Made by a program: the position numbers and the translations under genes. A stretch of 36,585 nt of DNA, from contig NZ_CAMTTF010000011.1 of assembly GCF_947077765.1 (NCBI RefSeq), positions 1-36,585 of the forward strand. Reading direction: 5' to 3'. Positions within the stretch are counted from its first letter, which is position 1; each line of letters begins with the position of its first letter. Shown here in pieces: positions 8,755 through 16,517 of the stretch. The notes under the pieces are model-generated. The model saw only the letters and a list, made by a program, of their open reading frames with translations. It was not told the origin of the DNA and ran no database searches. This DNA comes from Salinibacter grassmerensis. Lineage in GTDB: Bacteria > Bacteroidota > Rhodothermia > Rhodothermales > Salinibacteraceae.

Positions 8755-9750
8755 CTACTGAAAAAGCTCATCGATCTCTTCCTGGGAGGCGGCCTCACCG
8801 CCCTCATCGCCACCGTCGGAACCCCCTCCACCGTCACTCCCCCCTCCACCGTCGTCGAACATATCATCGATGTCGGACTGCGAGGCCGCTCCGCCTCCGT
8901 TCGAGGACGCCCCGTTCGAGGATGCGCCGTTCGAAGACGCTCCGTTCGAGGACGTGGGCTGGGACGCGCCCCCTCCGTTCTGCGATCCCGTCGGCGCGCC
9001 TCCATCCTTCCCCGCCATCATGTTGTCGGCCATGCGCTGCTGATCGCCGGAGCGGTCGTACTCGGCGTTCATGTTGAAGTCTGCCGTGCGCGAGGGCTCG
9101 CCCGAGGGCGCATCGGCCCGATCGACCTGCCCTGTTCCCAGCCGGGACAGCAGCGATGCGATCCGGTCACGGACCGTCTCGATAAGGTGATTCACGCTGG
9201 AGAGCTGCTGCTCGGTGACGTCCTGCACCTGCAGAGACATCATGATCTGGTTCATCCGGTCCCGGATGGGGGACAGGGAGTCGCGGGTGTCCTGGAGCTG
9301 ATCCGACCACTCGTCTCTCAAGTCTTGCTTCCGGCCCTGGATGCGCGCCACTTCGTCCAGCAGTTCCTCGTGCCCCTCCCCGAGCTCCTTCCGCAACAGG
9401 GCCAGGACCTGGTTGTCGGCCTTCGCCTCCTCGGTGAACTGATCTTCAAGCGTCGACAACTGATCCTCAATGTTCCGGAGGTCTTTCAGGACCTCATCGG
9501 AGTGGTCGAGAATCTCGCTCGTGGCCACCTCCGTGGCCTCCGTCACGCTCTTGAGGTGTTCGGTCGCGCGCTCCATGTGTCCGGAGCGCGTCCGAATGGT
9601 CGTGTTCACCTCTTCGAGAAGTACAGTGATGTCCTGAACGAAGTCGAAGAGTTCGTCCAGAAAGGGGGCAAACCGACGGCTGAGCACGAAGATCGCCTGC
9701 AACTCATCCAGCTTGTCCAGGAATTCTTGGACTTGCGGGCGCGATGACAT
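8755..9750 (-). CDS. cheZ: CheZ-like CheY-P phosphatase with two C-terminal CheY-binding peptides
   Basis: A 331-residue, mostly helical protein. The stretch IMMSLQVQDVTEQQL (residues 169-183) aligns with the CheZ active-site helix; D177 and Q181 stand in the D-x-x-x-Q spacing of E. coli CheZ D143/Q147, which places the catalytic Gln in CheY. After a Ser/Asn/Gly-rich linker, two short peptides occur: SQSDIDDMF (290-298) and, at the very end, SQEEIDELF (322-330). Both look like the CheY-binding peptide of FliM (SQxEIDxLL) and the CheZ tail. E. coli CheZ has one. Its place between cheY and cheA supports the call. The expected action is dephosphorylation of CheY-P in the cytoplasm. The sequence otherwise differs from enterobacterial CheZ. 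Confidence 0.85.
   Translation of the reverse strand: MSSRPQVQEFLDKLDELQAIFVLSRRFAPFLDELFDFVQDITVLLEEVNTTIRTRSGHMERATEHLKSVTEATEVATSEILDHSDEVLKDLRNIEDQLSTLEDQFTEEAKADNQVLALLRKELGEGHEELLDEVARIQGRKQDLRDEWSDQLQDTRDSLSPIRDRMNQIMMSLQVQDVTEQQLSSVNHLIETVRDRIASLLSRLGTGQVDRADAPSGEPSRTADFNMNAEYDRSGDQQRMADNMMAGKDGGAPTGSQNGGGASQPTSSNGASSNGASSNGASSNGGGAASQSDIDDMFDDGGGGSDGGGGSDGGDEGGEAASQEEIDELFQ
8897..8956. repeat. Four tandem 15-bp repeats inside cheZ
   Basis: Four consecutive units of the form ccgttcgaggacgcc (the others differ at 2-3 bases) encode ASSNG four times in the linker before the first CheY-binding peptide. In-frame copy-number change would alter linker length without breaking the gene. Confidence 0.85.
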
Positions 9751-9802
9751 AGCAGAGGGAAAGAACTACGTGTGGGACAGAGAAAATGGGGCATGAAGAC
9801 GC

Positions 9803-10174
9803 CTACGCAACCGCTTCGAGACAGCTATCAACCTTCTCCTCGAGCACTTCTGGCTCGAAGGGCTTCACGATGTAGTTATTCACCTCGGCCTTCATGGCGG
9901 TCTTCACGTCCTCCTTCATCCCGCGGGTGGTAATCATCAGGATCGGGAGGTCCGAGTACTCGGGGTGATTTCGGATGTTACTGGATAGGTCCACCCCGTT
10001 CATGTTGGGCATATTCCAGTCGGTGACGACGAAGTCCGGGGCGTTCTCCTCCAGCTTCTCCAGCGCGTCCTCGCCGTCTTCGGCCTCCACGATGTCGTCG
10101 TAGCCGATCTCCTGGAGGGCATTGCGGATGATGCGGAGCATCGTAGGCGAGTCGTCGACAATCAGGAATTTCAT
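9803..10174 (-). CDS. cheY: Chemotaxis response regulator CheY
   Basis: A single receiver domain of 123 residues from the ATG at 10174 (a TTG two codons upstream is unlikely). Conserved residues are D7/D8, phosphoacceptor D52 in VTDWNMPNMNG, T82/T83 and K104 in YIVKPF. Phosphorylated by CheA, it would bind FliM at the motor switch and change rotation; here it may also bind the two peptides on the neighbouring CheZ-like protein. It lies between cheR and cheZ, 52 bp before cheZ. Confidence 0.96.
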   Translation of the reverse strand: MKFLIVDDSPTMLRIIRNALQEIGYDDIVEAEDGEDALEKLEENAPDFVVTDWNMPNMNGVDLSSNIRNHPEYSDLPILMITTRGMKEDVKTAMKAEVNNYIVKPFEPEVLEEKVDSCLEAVA

Positions 10175-10242
10175 GGGCAAAGCAGAGGGGTTAAGTGAAA
10201 ACGAACGCGTACGAGTAAAAGACTACCGTCGGGTCGCCTCTT

Positions 10243-11121
10243 TCAGGCTCGCGAGGACACCGACCCGTTGGTCGGGCGCCGGTAGGCAAGCGCACCTTCG
10301 TGGCGGACGGGCTCTAGTGGGACCTCGAGTTCACCCAGCGTCTCCGATCCGCCGACGAACAAGTAGCCGCCCGGACGGAGCGACCGGTACAGGCCCCGGA
10401 GCACGTCCTTCTTAGATGTATCGTTGAAGTAGATGAGCACGTTAGCACACATGATGAGGTCGAAGTTGCGCATCCTTCGCATGTCCTGTGCCTTGGTCAG
10501 GTTAAGCGGCTTGAACTCCACCATGTCGCGGATTGACGGCTTGACCACGAAGGTCTCGCCCGAGCGGTCGAAGTACTTGCGCAGGCGGGCCTGTGATACG
10601 TTCCGTACCGCTCGTTTGCGGTAGCGGCCCGCCCGTGCTTCCTCCAGCACCTCGGTGTCGATGTCCGTGCCTACGATCTCGTATTCCATGTTCGTGTGGC
10701 GCGGCCCGAGCGCCTCTCGAATGAGAATGGCGAGCGAATAGGCCTCGTCTCCGGCCGAGCAGGCTGCGCTCCAGAGCCGAATCGGGCCCGACCGACCCTG
10801 CTGGTGCAGCCGCACCAGTTCAGGGAAAATGGTGTCTTCCAGTGCCTCGTGCTGCGACGGGTGCCGGAAGAACGCCGTCTCGTTGATTGTCACTGCGTTC
10901 ACCAGGTTCGCAAGCTCTCTGGTGTCCCCCTGCTCCAGGCGATCCGCGTACGTCTCAAAGTCGGGCACCTCCTGAGCCATGAGCCGAGGCTTGACGCGAC
11001 TCTCGAGGAGGTACTTCTTCTCATCAGGAAAGTCGATGCCGGCATGCTTTTGGACGAGGGCCCTAAGTCGCTCAAATGTCTTCGTCGAGAGCGTCGCCTT
11101 TGCTGCGTTCGAGTTTCGCAT
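10243..11121 (-). CDS. cheR: Chemotaxis protein methyltransferase CheR
   Basis: A 292-residue, full-length CheR that methylates receptor glutamates with S-adenosylmethionine. The N-terminal helical domain covers about 1-75. Then come the family motif NETAFFRHP (80-88), the SAM-binding loop LWSAACSAGDEAYSLA (116-131), GTDID (151-155), IMCANVLIYFND and LRPGGYLFVGGSETL. It follows cheW by 45 bp and precedes cheY by 68 bp. The complete MCP in the window lacks a C-terminal CheR tether, so methylation is probably tether-independent. Confidence 0.97.
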   Translation of the reverse strand: MRNSNAAKATLSTKTFERLRALVQKHAGIDFPDEKKYLLESRVKPRLMAQEVPDFETYADRLEQGDTRELANLVNAVTINETAFFRHPSQHEALEDTIFPELVRLHQQGRSGPIRLWSAACSAGDEAYSLAILIREALGPRHTNMEYEIVGTDIDTEVLEEARAGRYRKRAVRNVSQARLRKYFDRSGETFVVKPSIRDMVEFKPLNLTKAQDMRRMRNFDLIMCANVLIYFNDTSKKDVLRGLYRSLRPGGYLFVGGSETLGELEVPLEPVRHEGALAYRRPTNGSVSSRA

Positions 11122-11166
11122 ATGTATCTCTCCAGTGGGGCATTGCTAGGGGTTTTCGAGGACCAA

Positions 11167-11685
11167 TCATGCTGCAACACCCTGTGCGGAGGGCGCATCG
11201 GCCTCTTCATTCTCCATGCCCTGAAGAGCTTCCGCCTCTTCCTTCGAGAAGATGCCGTCCAGGTCCAGCAGGATTAGGAGCCGCTCTTCAAGCTTCGCCA
11301 CGCCACGCAAAAAGTGCGTGTCGATGTTCGTGGCAAGGTCCGGGGCCGGCTCGATCGTGCTCTCTTTCACGCGGAGGACCTCGCGGACGGAGTCGGTCAC
11401 GAACCCGACCGTCTGGTCCTGCAACTCCACCACGAGAATGCGCGTGTCTTCGTCCTGGTCGCGCTCCGGGAAGCCAAGGCGCGTGCGCAGGTCGATGATC
11501 GGGAGGATGCGTCCGCGCAGGTTGATCACGCCCTCCACAAAATCGGGCGCATGGGGCACGCGGGTGATCTCGACGGGACGGATAATCTCCTGTACCGTCA
11601 GGATATCAACCCCGAATTCCTCCTCGGCCACGATGAAGCTGACGAACTGGCGAACGTCTTCGGTTTGAGAGTCAGGTTCGCGCAT
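11167..11685 (-). CDS. cheW: Chemotaxis coupling protein CheW
   Basis: A protein of 172 residues from the ATG at 11685 (an upstream GTG at 11739 sits at the predicted transcription start, so it is not the start). It links receptors to CheA. Typical CheW features are FIVAEEEFGVDI, the VPHAPDFVEGVINLRGRILPIIDLR block and VTDSVREVLRV. The C-terminal 30 residues are acidic and low in complexity. It is the first gene of the chemotaxis operon cheW-cheR-cheY-cheZ-cheA-cheB-lytic transglycosylase and has a sigma-28-type promoter 60 bp upstream. Confidence 0.96.
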   Translation of the reverse strand: MREPDSQTEDVRQFVSFIVAEEEFGVDILTVQEIIRPVEITRVPHAPDFVEGVINLRGRILPIIDLRTRLGFPERDQDEDTRILVVELQDQTVGFVTDSVREVLRVKESTIEPAPDLATNIDTHFLRGVAKLEERLLILLDLDGIFSKEEAEALQGMENEEADAPSAQGVAA

Positions 11686-11745
11686 GGACACAGGACAAGT
11701 CGGCAATGAAAGGAAAGTACGACAGTTGGCGCGGTCCACTTTTCA

Positions 11746-11772
11746 TTATCGGCGGCCGAGCCGGATTTTTAA
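11746..11772 (-). promoter_or_regulatory. Sigma-28-type promoter for the chemotaxis operon
   Basis: Minus strand: TTAAAAAT, 11 bases, GCCGATAA. The -10 element and the spacing are identical to the enterobacterial sigma-28 consensus. The expected start near 11739 leaves a leader of about 54 bases before cheW. This is the best match of the seven in the window. Confidence 0.85.
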
Positions 11773-11788
11773 CTCTCGGCCTCACGCG

Positions 11789-11815
11789 GGCGCCCCGTCT
11801 TCTTCACGGGACGCC
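11789..11815 (-). other. Stem-loop after flgE, possible end of the hook operon
   Basis: Bases 11789-11798 and 11806-11815 pair over 10 bp with one C-A mismatch and a 7-base loop, 31 bases after the flgE stop. No T-run follows directly, so it may be a weak or factor-assisted terminator, or a 3' stabiliser, before the cheW promoter. Confidence 0.4.
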
Positions 11816-11846
11816 CCGGCGTGCGTGGACCCGAGAAAATCTACGA

Positions 11847-13148
11847 TTACCGCTTGAGCTGGACGGTCTGGTTCAGGACCTCATCCGCGGTCGTGATAAT
11901 CTGGGAGGAGGCCTGGTAGCTCCGCTGCGCCTTGATGAGATCGGAAAATTCCTTCGCGAGGTCCACGTTGCTCGACTCCAGCGACCCGGACACCACGGAG
12001 GTCTGTAGGTCCCGACCCGCACGCCCAAGCTGAAGGTCGCCCGAGGCACCGGTCGTAGTGAAGAAGTTTTCGCCCTGCTGCTCTAGGCCGTTCGGGTTGT
12101 TGACGTCGCCGATGGCCAGCTGATACTCCTCCTGCTGCACCCCGTTGGTGTAGTTGAGCTGCAGCTTTCCCTCCGGCGTGAACTGAACGCCGGACAGCTC
12201 TCCCGACGAGTTGCCGTTCTGGCCCTGGAATTTCGATGTGGTCGAGCCGCTGAACTGCGTAATGCCACTCAGGCTGATGCCCAGGCTTTTGCCCCCCTGT
12301 ACTGCATCGGATTCCCAGTTGAGACTTACCCCATCGTTGGTGCCGTTGCCGTCTGGATCGTACGTGTTAGTCACGCCCGTTATCGTGTCCACGGAACCGT
12401 CGTCCTTGAACGCAATCGTGCCGTTGGCGTCACCGGGTCCGCCCGAGTTAGCGTTTTGAAGGACACCATCGGGGTCCTTCACGCTGAATGTCCACGTGTC
12501 ATCAGTGGCCGTTTTTTCGAAGTTGATGACCACATTGTGGGCCTTCCCTTGCTCGTCGTAGACGACACTCGAAATCTCACTTGTGTCCCCGTCGGTCGCG
12601 TCGGCCGAGAGGTTGCCCCCAACCTCGGCCTTGGTGGTGGCTTTCGCCAAAGATTGGGCATTGGGGTCGAACCGAACGTTCTTGAGTTCTCCCGTATTGG
12701 CCGTTCCGTCGTCGCCAACCTCCCAGCCCTGTACGTTCAGCCCGTTGGCCGTCACGAGCTCGCCGTCCTGGTTGAACGTAAAGTTGCCGGCCCGCGTGAG
12801 GCGGCGCTGGTCGCTGGTCGCTCCACTCTTGGGACTGGCGACAAAGAAGCCGTCCCCTTTCAGCGCAAGGTCGGTCTTGATGCCCGTGTCGTTGAGCGAG
12901 CCCTGCGAGAAGTTTCGGTCCACGGAGGCAACCGAGACGCCCCGGCCCACCTTCGAGGGATTAATGGCTGAGCCACCCGCCGTGCGCCCAACCCCGAGAA
13001 TCTCCTGGCCGAGTTTTTCGCTAAACGCGGCCCGCTGCCGCTTGAACGCAGTTGTGCTCGAGTTTGCGATGTTGTTGCTTACCGTGTCGAGGCGCGTCTG
13101 GTGACTTCGAAGCCCAGAGACGCCGATGCTCAGAGACTGAAGACTCAT
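11847..13148 (-). CDS. flgE: Flagellar hook protein FlgE
   Basis: A protein of 433 residues from the ATG at 13148 (a TTG three codons upstream is unlikely). The N-terminal rod/hook motif SGLRSHQTRLDTVSNNIAN and the C-terminal heptad region (SNVDLAKEFSDLIKAQRSYQASSQIITTADEVLNQTVQL) form the D0 coiled coil shared by axial proteins. The middle is acidic and rich in Asp, Asn, Gly and Thr, as expected for a surface-exposed protein of a halophile. It polymerises on the rod under the FlgD cap to form the hook. It is the last gene of the flgB operon but is set off by a 172-bp gap with two stem-loops. FlgF/FlgG share the end motifs, but position after flgD and length favour FlgE. Confidence 0.95.
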   Translation of the reverse strand: MSLQSLSIGVSGLRSHQTRLDTVSNNIANSSTTAFKRQRAAFSEKLGQEILGVGRTAGGSAINPSKVGRGVSVASVDRNFSQGSLNDTGIKTDLALKGDGFFVASPKSGATSDQRRLTRAGNFTFNQDGELVTANGLNVQGWEVGDDGTANTGELKNVRFDPNAQSLAKATTKAEVGGNLSADATDGDTSEISSVVYDEQGKAHNVVINFEKTATDDTWTFSVKDPDGVLQNANSGGPGDANGTIAFKDDGSVDTITGVTNTYDPDGNGTNDGVSLNWESDAVQGGKSLGISLSGITQFSGSTTSKFQGQNGNSSGELSGVQFTPEGKLQLNYTNGVQQEEYQLAIGDVNNPNGLEQQGENFFTTTGASGDLQLGRAGRDLQTSVVSGSLESSNVDLAKEFSDLIKAQRSYQASSQIITTADEVLNQTVQLKR

Positions 13149-13190
13149 AGGTCTCAAGTGTACTGTTGAAAGAGAAATACATCGAAAAGA

Positions 13191-13254
13191 GCGCAGCCTC
13201 GGTCGGTCAGCTGCGCACCGGCGTCCCGTCCCTCGCCTCGTCGTAGAGACGAGG
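13191..13254 (-). other. Two stem-loops in the leader of flgE
   Basis: The 172-bp space before flgE holds one stem at 13236-13242/13248-13254 (cctcgtc with gacgagg, 5-base loop) and a second at 13191-13196/13211-13216 (gcgcag with ctgcgc). On the minus strand the second is followed by TCTTTTCG. Together they could act as an attenuator or RNA-processing site. No promoter of the sigma-28 or sigma-54 type is seen here. Confidence 0.4.
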
Positions 13255-13320
13255 GGTGGGTCCCGCCGGAAAGTCGTCGAAGAGGGATTCGGAGAGGATA
13301 GCGAATAGGACTACACAGGA

Positions 13321-13722
13321 TTACAGACGCATGGCACTGTCAATTTGGGTGAAGACGCGTTGCTTCATCTCGGTCTGGTCGAGGGCCGTGACGACAGTGC
13401 GGTTCGGCACGTTGACCACGAAGGCCGCGTCTTCTCGGAGAACGGCCGCGTCCTGGGCCCCCTTGTCGTCGAGCTGATCCATGGCGTCGGCGAGTTCTTG
13501 GCGTTGGGTGGTGTTGAGGGAGATATTGCGCTGCGCGATCCGTTGCTTGGCATGTCCGGACAGATCGATGTCCTCCGTCTGGTCCTGGGCCGCCTCCAGG
13601 TGATCGGCGAACGACGAATCATCCGCGTCCGTCGGGCCGTCGGGGGAGGAGGCCGGGTCCTGCTGGGGCGTCTGCCGGAGCGCATCCGGCGGGACGCGTC
13701 CGTTTCGCTGGTGGACCGTCAT
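13321..13722 (-). CDS. Flagellar operon protein (TIGR02530-like), between flgD and flgE
   Basis: A 133-residue protein. The first 45 residues are hydrophilic and probably disordered. From about 54 on, the sequence SGHAKQRIAQRNISL, then DKGAQDAAVLREDAAFVVNVPNRTVVTALD and FTQIDSAM matches the pattern of the small flagellar operon protein family found between flgD and flgE in Firmicutes and other phyla. The exact function is not established; the location suggests a part in hook assembly or export. It follows flgD by 45 bp in the same operon. The family call is from remembered motifs and position together. Confidence 0.8.
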   Translation of the reverse strand: MTVHQRNGRVPPDALRQTPQQDPASSPDGPTDADDSSFADHLEAAQDQTEDIDLSGHAKQRIAQRNISLNTTQRQELADAMDQLDDKGAQDAAVLREDAAFVVNVPNRTVVTALDQTEMKQRVFTQIDSAMRL

Positions 13723-13767
13723 GGGAACACCGGATTGCCCATTGGGAGCAACGAAGCGAACATAGGG

Positions 13768-14478
13768 CTACTGGGCCGCGATGCTCTGCACGCGCCCCAT
13801 CGACACCTGCGCGCCGCCAATTCGGAGGGAAGTTTTCCCGTCCTCCAGCGTGACGCGGTCGACGGTCCCCTCCAGTCGCACAGTCCCCTCAACAGCGTCT
13901 CCGCTTCCGCCCGTGGCGTTCACGTCCACCGAATATGTGCCGTCGGGCACCCGCCCGCCCCCGTCCGTCGTGCCGTCCCAGGTGACTTCCGTGCTCTCCG
14001 ATACGTTCTCGAGGGTCTTCGTCCGGATCGCGTTGCCTCCCGCGTCGCGAATCGTAACCGTGGCCTCGGAGGCGGGACGCTCCAGGTCGACGCCGAAGGT
14101 GGCCTCCCCCTCCCCGGTCCACTGCATGGTGTTGCCCGAGGTCTTTACCGTTCGCCCGATGAGGTCGGTGGCGATGCTGTCGTTGATGCTCTGGGCGAGG
14201 GCCCCGTCGCTTTTCCCCTGGTCCTTGATCTGGCCACTGATGTTGTTGAGCTGCTCGACGGAGCTGAACTGGGCCAGCTGCGCGGCAAACTCTTTTCCCT
14301 TCATCGGATTGGACGGGTCCTGATTCTGGAGCTGCGTGGTGAGCAGCTTCAGGAAATCATTCTTGCCAAGGTTTGCCGCGGTGGCCTTCGAAAGGCCCTG
14401 ACTTGCGTCAGAGCCTCCTCCCTGCGAACCGTCTGCGTTCGGGCTCGACGTGGCGGACGATGCGAGAGACTCAATCAT
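13768..14478 (-). CDS. flgD: Flagellar hook cap protein FlgD
   Basis: A protein of 236 residues from the ATG at 14478; the same frame is open further upstream but there it only shadows fliK. The N-terminal family motif is DFLKLLTTQLQNQDPSNPM (41-59), followed by EFAAQLAQFSSVEQLNNI (63-80). A C-terminal pair of beta domains contains a FlgD Ig-like part (TVTIRDAGGNAIRT, DGTTDGGGRVPDGTYSV). FlgD caps the growing hook and lets FlgE subunits insert, and is then replaced by HAPs. It lies between fliK and the flagellar operon protein. Confidence 0.94.
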   Translation of the reverse strand: MIESLASSATSSPNADGSQGGGSDASQGLSKATAANLGKNDFLKLLTTQLQNQDPSNPMKGKEFAAQLAQFSSVEQLNNISGQIKDQGKSDGALAQSINDSIATDLIGRTVKTSGNTMQWTGEGEATFGVDLERPASEATVTIRDAGGNAIRTKTLENVSESTEVTWDGTTDGGGRVPDGTYSVDVNATGGSGDAVEGTVRLEGTVDRVTLEDGKTSLRIGGAQVSMGRVQSIAAQ

Positions 14479-14545
14479 ATCGTGTCTGGACGTTGATGCA
14501 TGGAGCGCAAACAGTGGAGCGCAAACATCGTGCGGGCCGACGGGT

Positions 14546-16462
14546 CTACCCAATCCATTCTCGCCGCCCACGGCCGCGGAGGGTCGCCCCCCCGGATTGA
14601 TCTTCGTCGGTCGATTCGTCCCCGGGAGCGAGGGCGGAGGAACGCTCCGATGCCGCTCCATCCGAGGCGTTCTGGTCCGATTCGTTCGCGTCGCCGCCGC
14701 TGAAGGAAAGGTCGACGTCGGTGCCGTACTGGGCCTGCATGGCGTCCTGGAGTTGGCGCGCGTTGGCCGCCACCTGGGCTTGGACTCGGGTTTCACTGAA
14801 CCCGACCGACACGGCCGTCTGCTCCTGCCCCTGCCGGGCCTTCACCGTCATCGTGCCTTTGTCCTCGCCCAGCGACATTTCGAGGGACTTCCAGCCCCCG
14901 GCAAGCTCTGCCGTACGCAGGGGGCCCTGCTTGGCCGCGTTGAGCCACGCCGAGGGCATCGTACGGGGCGGCCCCGACTTGCCCTGTGGACGCGCGTCCG
15001 CCTTGGCCTTCGACGCTGCGCCCGAGCCGCTCCCGGACGCGTTTGCCCCCTTCCCGTCCGTCTGCGTGCCGCTGCCCGTCGAGGTGCTGTCCTGTGAGAG
15101 AGAGGCGCGGAGCGTACGGGCGTCGGACTCGCCCGATGTGCCCGTGGACGAGGACGCGAGGGCCTGAAACCCGGGCCCATTCTTCGCCCCCTGGGCCTTC
15201 TGTCCCTGCCCATTTTGGCCGGTGTTCTGTCCCTGCTGGCCACCGCCCTGCTGCTGCCCCTTCCCGCCCTGATGCCCCCGGCCCCGACCCTGTCGCCTCG
15301 TGGACCGGGCCCCGTCCCGCGCTGTCCGGGCCGGGCGGCCATCGCTTGACGCCTCACGCCCGTTTCCCGGCTCCGTGCCTCCTCCCTTCAGGGACGAGGG
15401 AGAGATCTGCTTGCCATGCGTTCCGTTCTTTCTGGCGCTCTCCCCCTTCCCCGAACCGGTGTCCGGTGGTCGCGCGGCGTTGCCCCGCACCTGCCGCTCT
15501 ATATCCGACCCGTTCGTGGCGGCAGGCCGGCCCGCATTCTGCCCCCTGAGAAACGTTCCCTCTTGTCCCGGGACTCGGCCTCCCTTTTTGGCCGCCGCCC
15601 CTGCCCGTCCGCCCTCCGGCATCCGTTTCTCCATCCCCCTCGTCCTGGGCGTCTGTCCGTCCGTCCCTTGACGGGAGCGACCGTCTCCGGACTCGGCGGC
15701 AATCGGGCCCGGTGATACCTGTACCTGCACCTGTTTCGCGCGGCCCGATCCGGCTCCGGACGACGTGGACGCGTTCGCCCCCGCTCCCTGACCGGCCGCG
15801 GCTCCCTGCTTAGCAGTCTGGCGTCCCCCTCCCTCCGTACCGCCCCCTCCCTTCACCAATGTGACCGTCTTCTGTCCCGTCGACGCCGGACGTGCCGCTC
15901 CGTCCCCCGGCGCTGACGCCACTAGCTTCCAGGACGCTCGGACCTGCGTTCCCCCCTTGGTCTTTTTGCCCGACGACTGAGCGTTCCCCCCATCCGCGTT
16001 GGCCTGGGCGGCTGTCTGTTCACCGGCCCGAACCGCCCGGGCGACAAGCGCCCTCGCGTTCTCGCCCTTCCCTGCGTGCAGAATAGGCATCAGCTTTACC
16101 GTCTCCGCCGCGGCCGACTGGCCCGTCCCGGTCGCCTTCCCGTCCTCGCTCACAAAGCGGATTTGCTTCTGCCCCTCGCCCTCCCCGTTCCCGGCCCGAC
16201 GAAGCACTCCGCTAAACAACGCCGCGATGCCCTCCTCCTTCCCATTGGCCTGCTTTCCCTCGGGACCGGCCGCCCCCCCTCCCCTCAACACGAGGCGATG
16301 GACCGCGCGCCCGCCGTCCTTCGCGGCGTCTCCAGACGAGCGTTGCACACCGGACAAGACCGATGGGAAGGCCGTGGCGGCCGTGCCCGCCTTCGCTTTG
16401 TTCTTGGCGGAGGTCTGTTGCGCGGCCTCTTCGGCCGGGAGCGTGAGGCGAATTGCTTGCAT
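14546..16462 (-). CDS. fliK: Flagellar hook-length control protein FliK
   Basis: A protein of 638 residues from the ATG at 16462. The C-terminal hook domain is near residues 526-590 (SLEMSLGEDKGTMTVKARQG, then RQLQDAMQAQYGTDVDLSFSGG). The long N-terminal part is low in complexity and rich in Gly, Gln, Lys, Arg, Ala and Ser, for example near the stretch GHQGGKGQQQGGGQQGQNTG. FliK measures hook length and switches export from hook to filament proteins. Identity rests on the C-terminal domain and on its place between the MotE-like gene and flgD, since N-terminal parts are not conserved. The many Lys/Arg residues contrast with the acidic proteins around it. Confidence 0.88.
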   Translation of the reverse strand: MQAIRLTLPAEEAAQQTSAKNKAKAGTAATAFPSVLSGVQRSSGDAAKDGGRAVHRLVLRGGGAAGPEGKQANGKEEGIAALFSGVLRRAGNGEGEGQKQIRFVSEDGKATGTGQSAAAETVKLMPILHAGKGENARALVARAVRAGEQTAAQANADGGNAQSSGKKTKGGTQVRASWKLVASAPGDGAARPASTGQKTVTLVKGGGGTEGGGRQTAKQGAAAGQGAGANASTSSGAGSGRAKQVQVQVSPGPIAAESGDGRSRQGTDGQTPRTRGMEKRMPEGGRAGAAAKKGGRVPGQEGTFLRGQNAGRPAATNGSDIERQVRGNAARPPDTGSGKGESARKNGTHGKQISPSSLKGGGTEPGNGREASSDGRPARTARDGARSTRRQGRGRGHQGGKGQQQGGGQQGQNTGQNGQGQKAQGAKNGPGFQALASSSTGTSGESDARTLRASLSQDSTSTGSGTQTDGKGANASGSGSGAASKAKADARPQGKSGPPRTMPSAWLNAAKQGPLRTAELAGGWKSLEMSLGEDKGTMTVKARQGQEQTAVSVGFSETRVQAQVAANARQLQDAMQAQYGTDVDLSFSGGDANESDQNASDGAASERSSALAPGDESTDEDQSGGATLRGRGRREWIG

Positions 16463-16517
16463 GATGGTGGCCCTTCGCGGGCTCAGTTGAGAAACAAGTG
16501 AGCATTTGGGCGACGCG

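Noticed and set aside
11789-11815. Strong rho-independent terminator after flgE
   Set aside because: The stem is good, but no T-run follows on the minus strand, so it is listed only as a stem-loop.
14479-14796. N-terminal extension of flgD by 106 codons
   Set aside because: The added sequence overlaps the 3' end of fliK, is Pro/Arg-rich like an out-of-frame shadow, and the FlgD family starts near the ATG at 14478.
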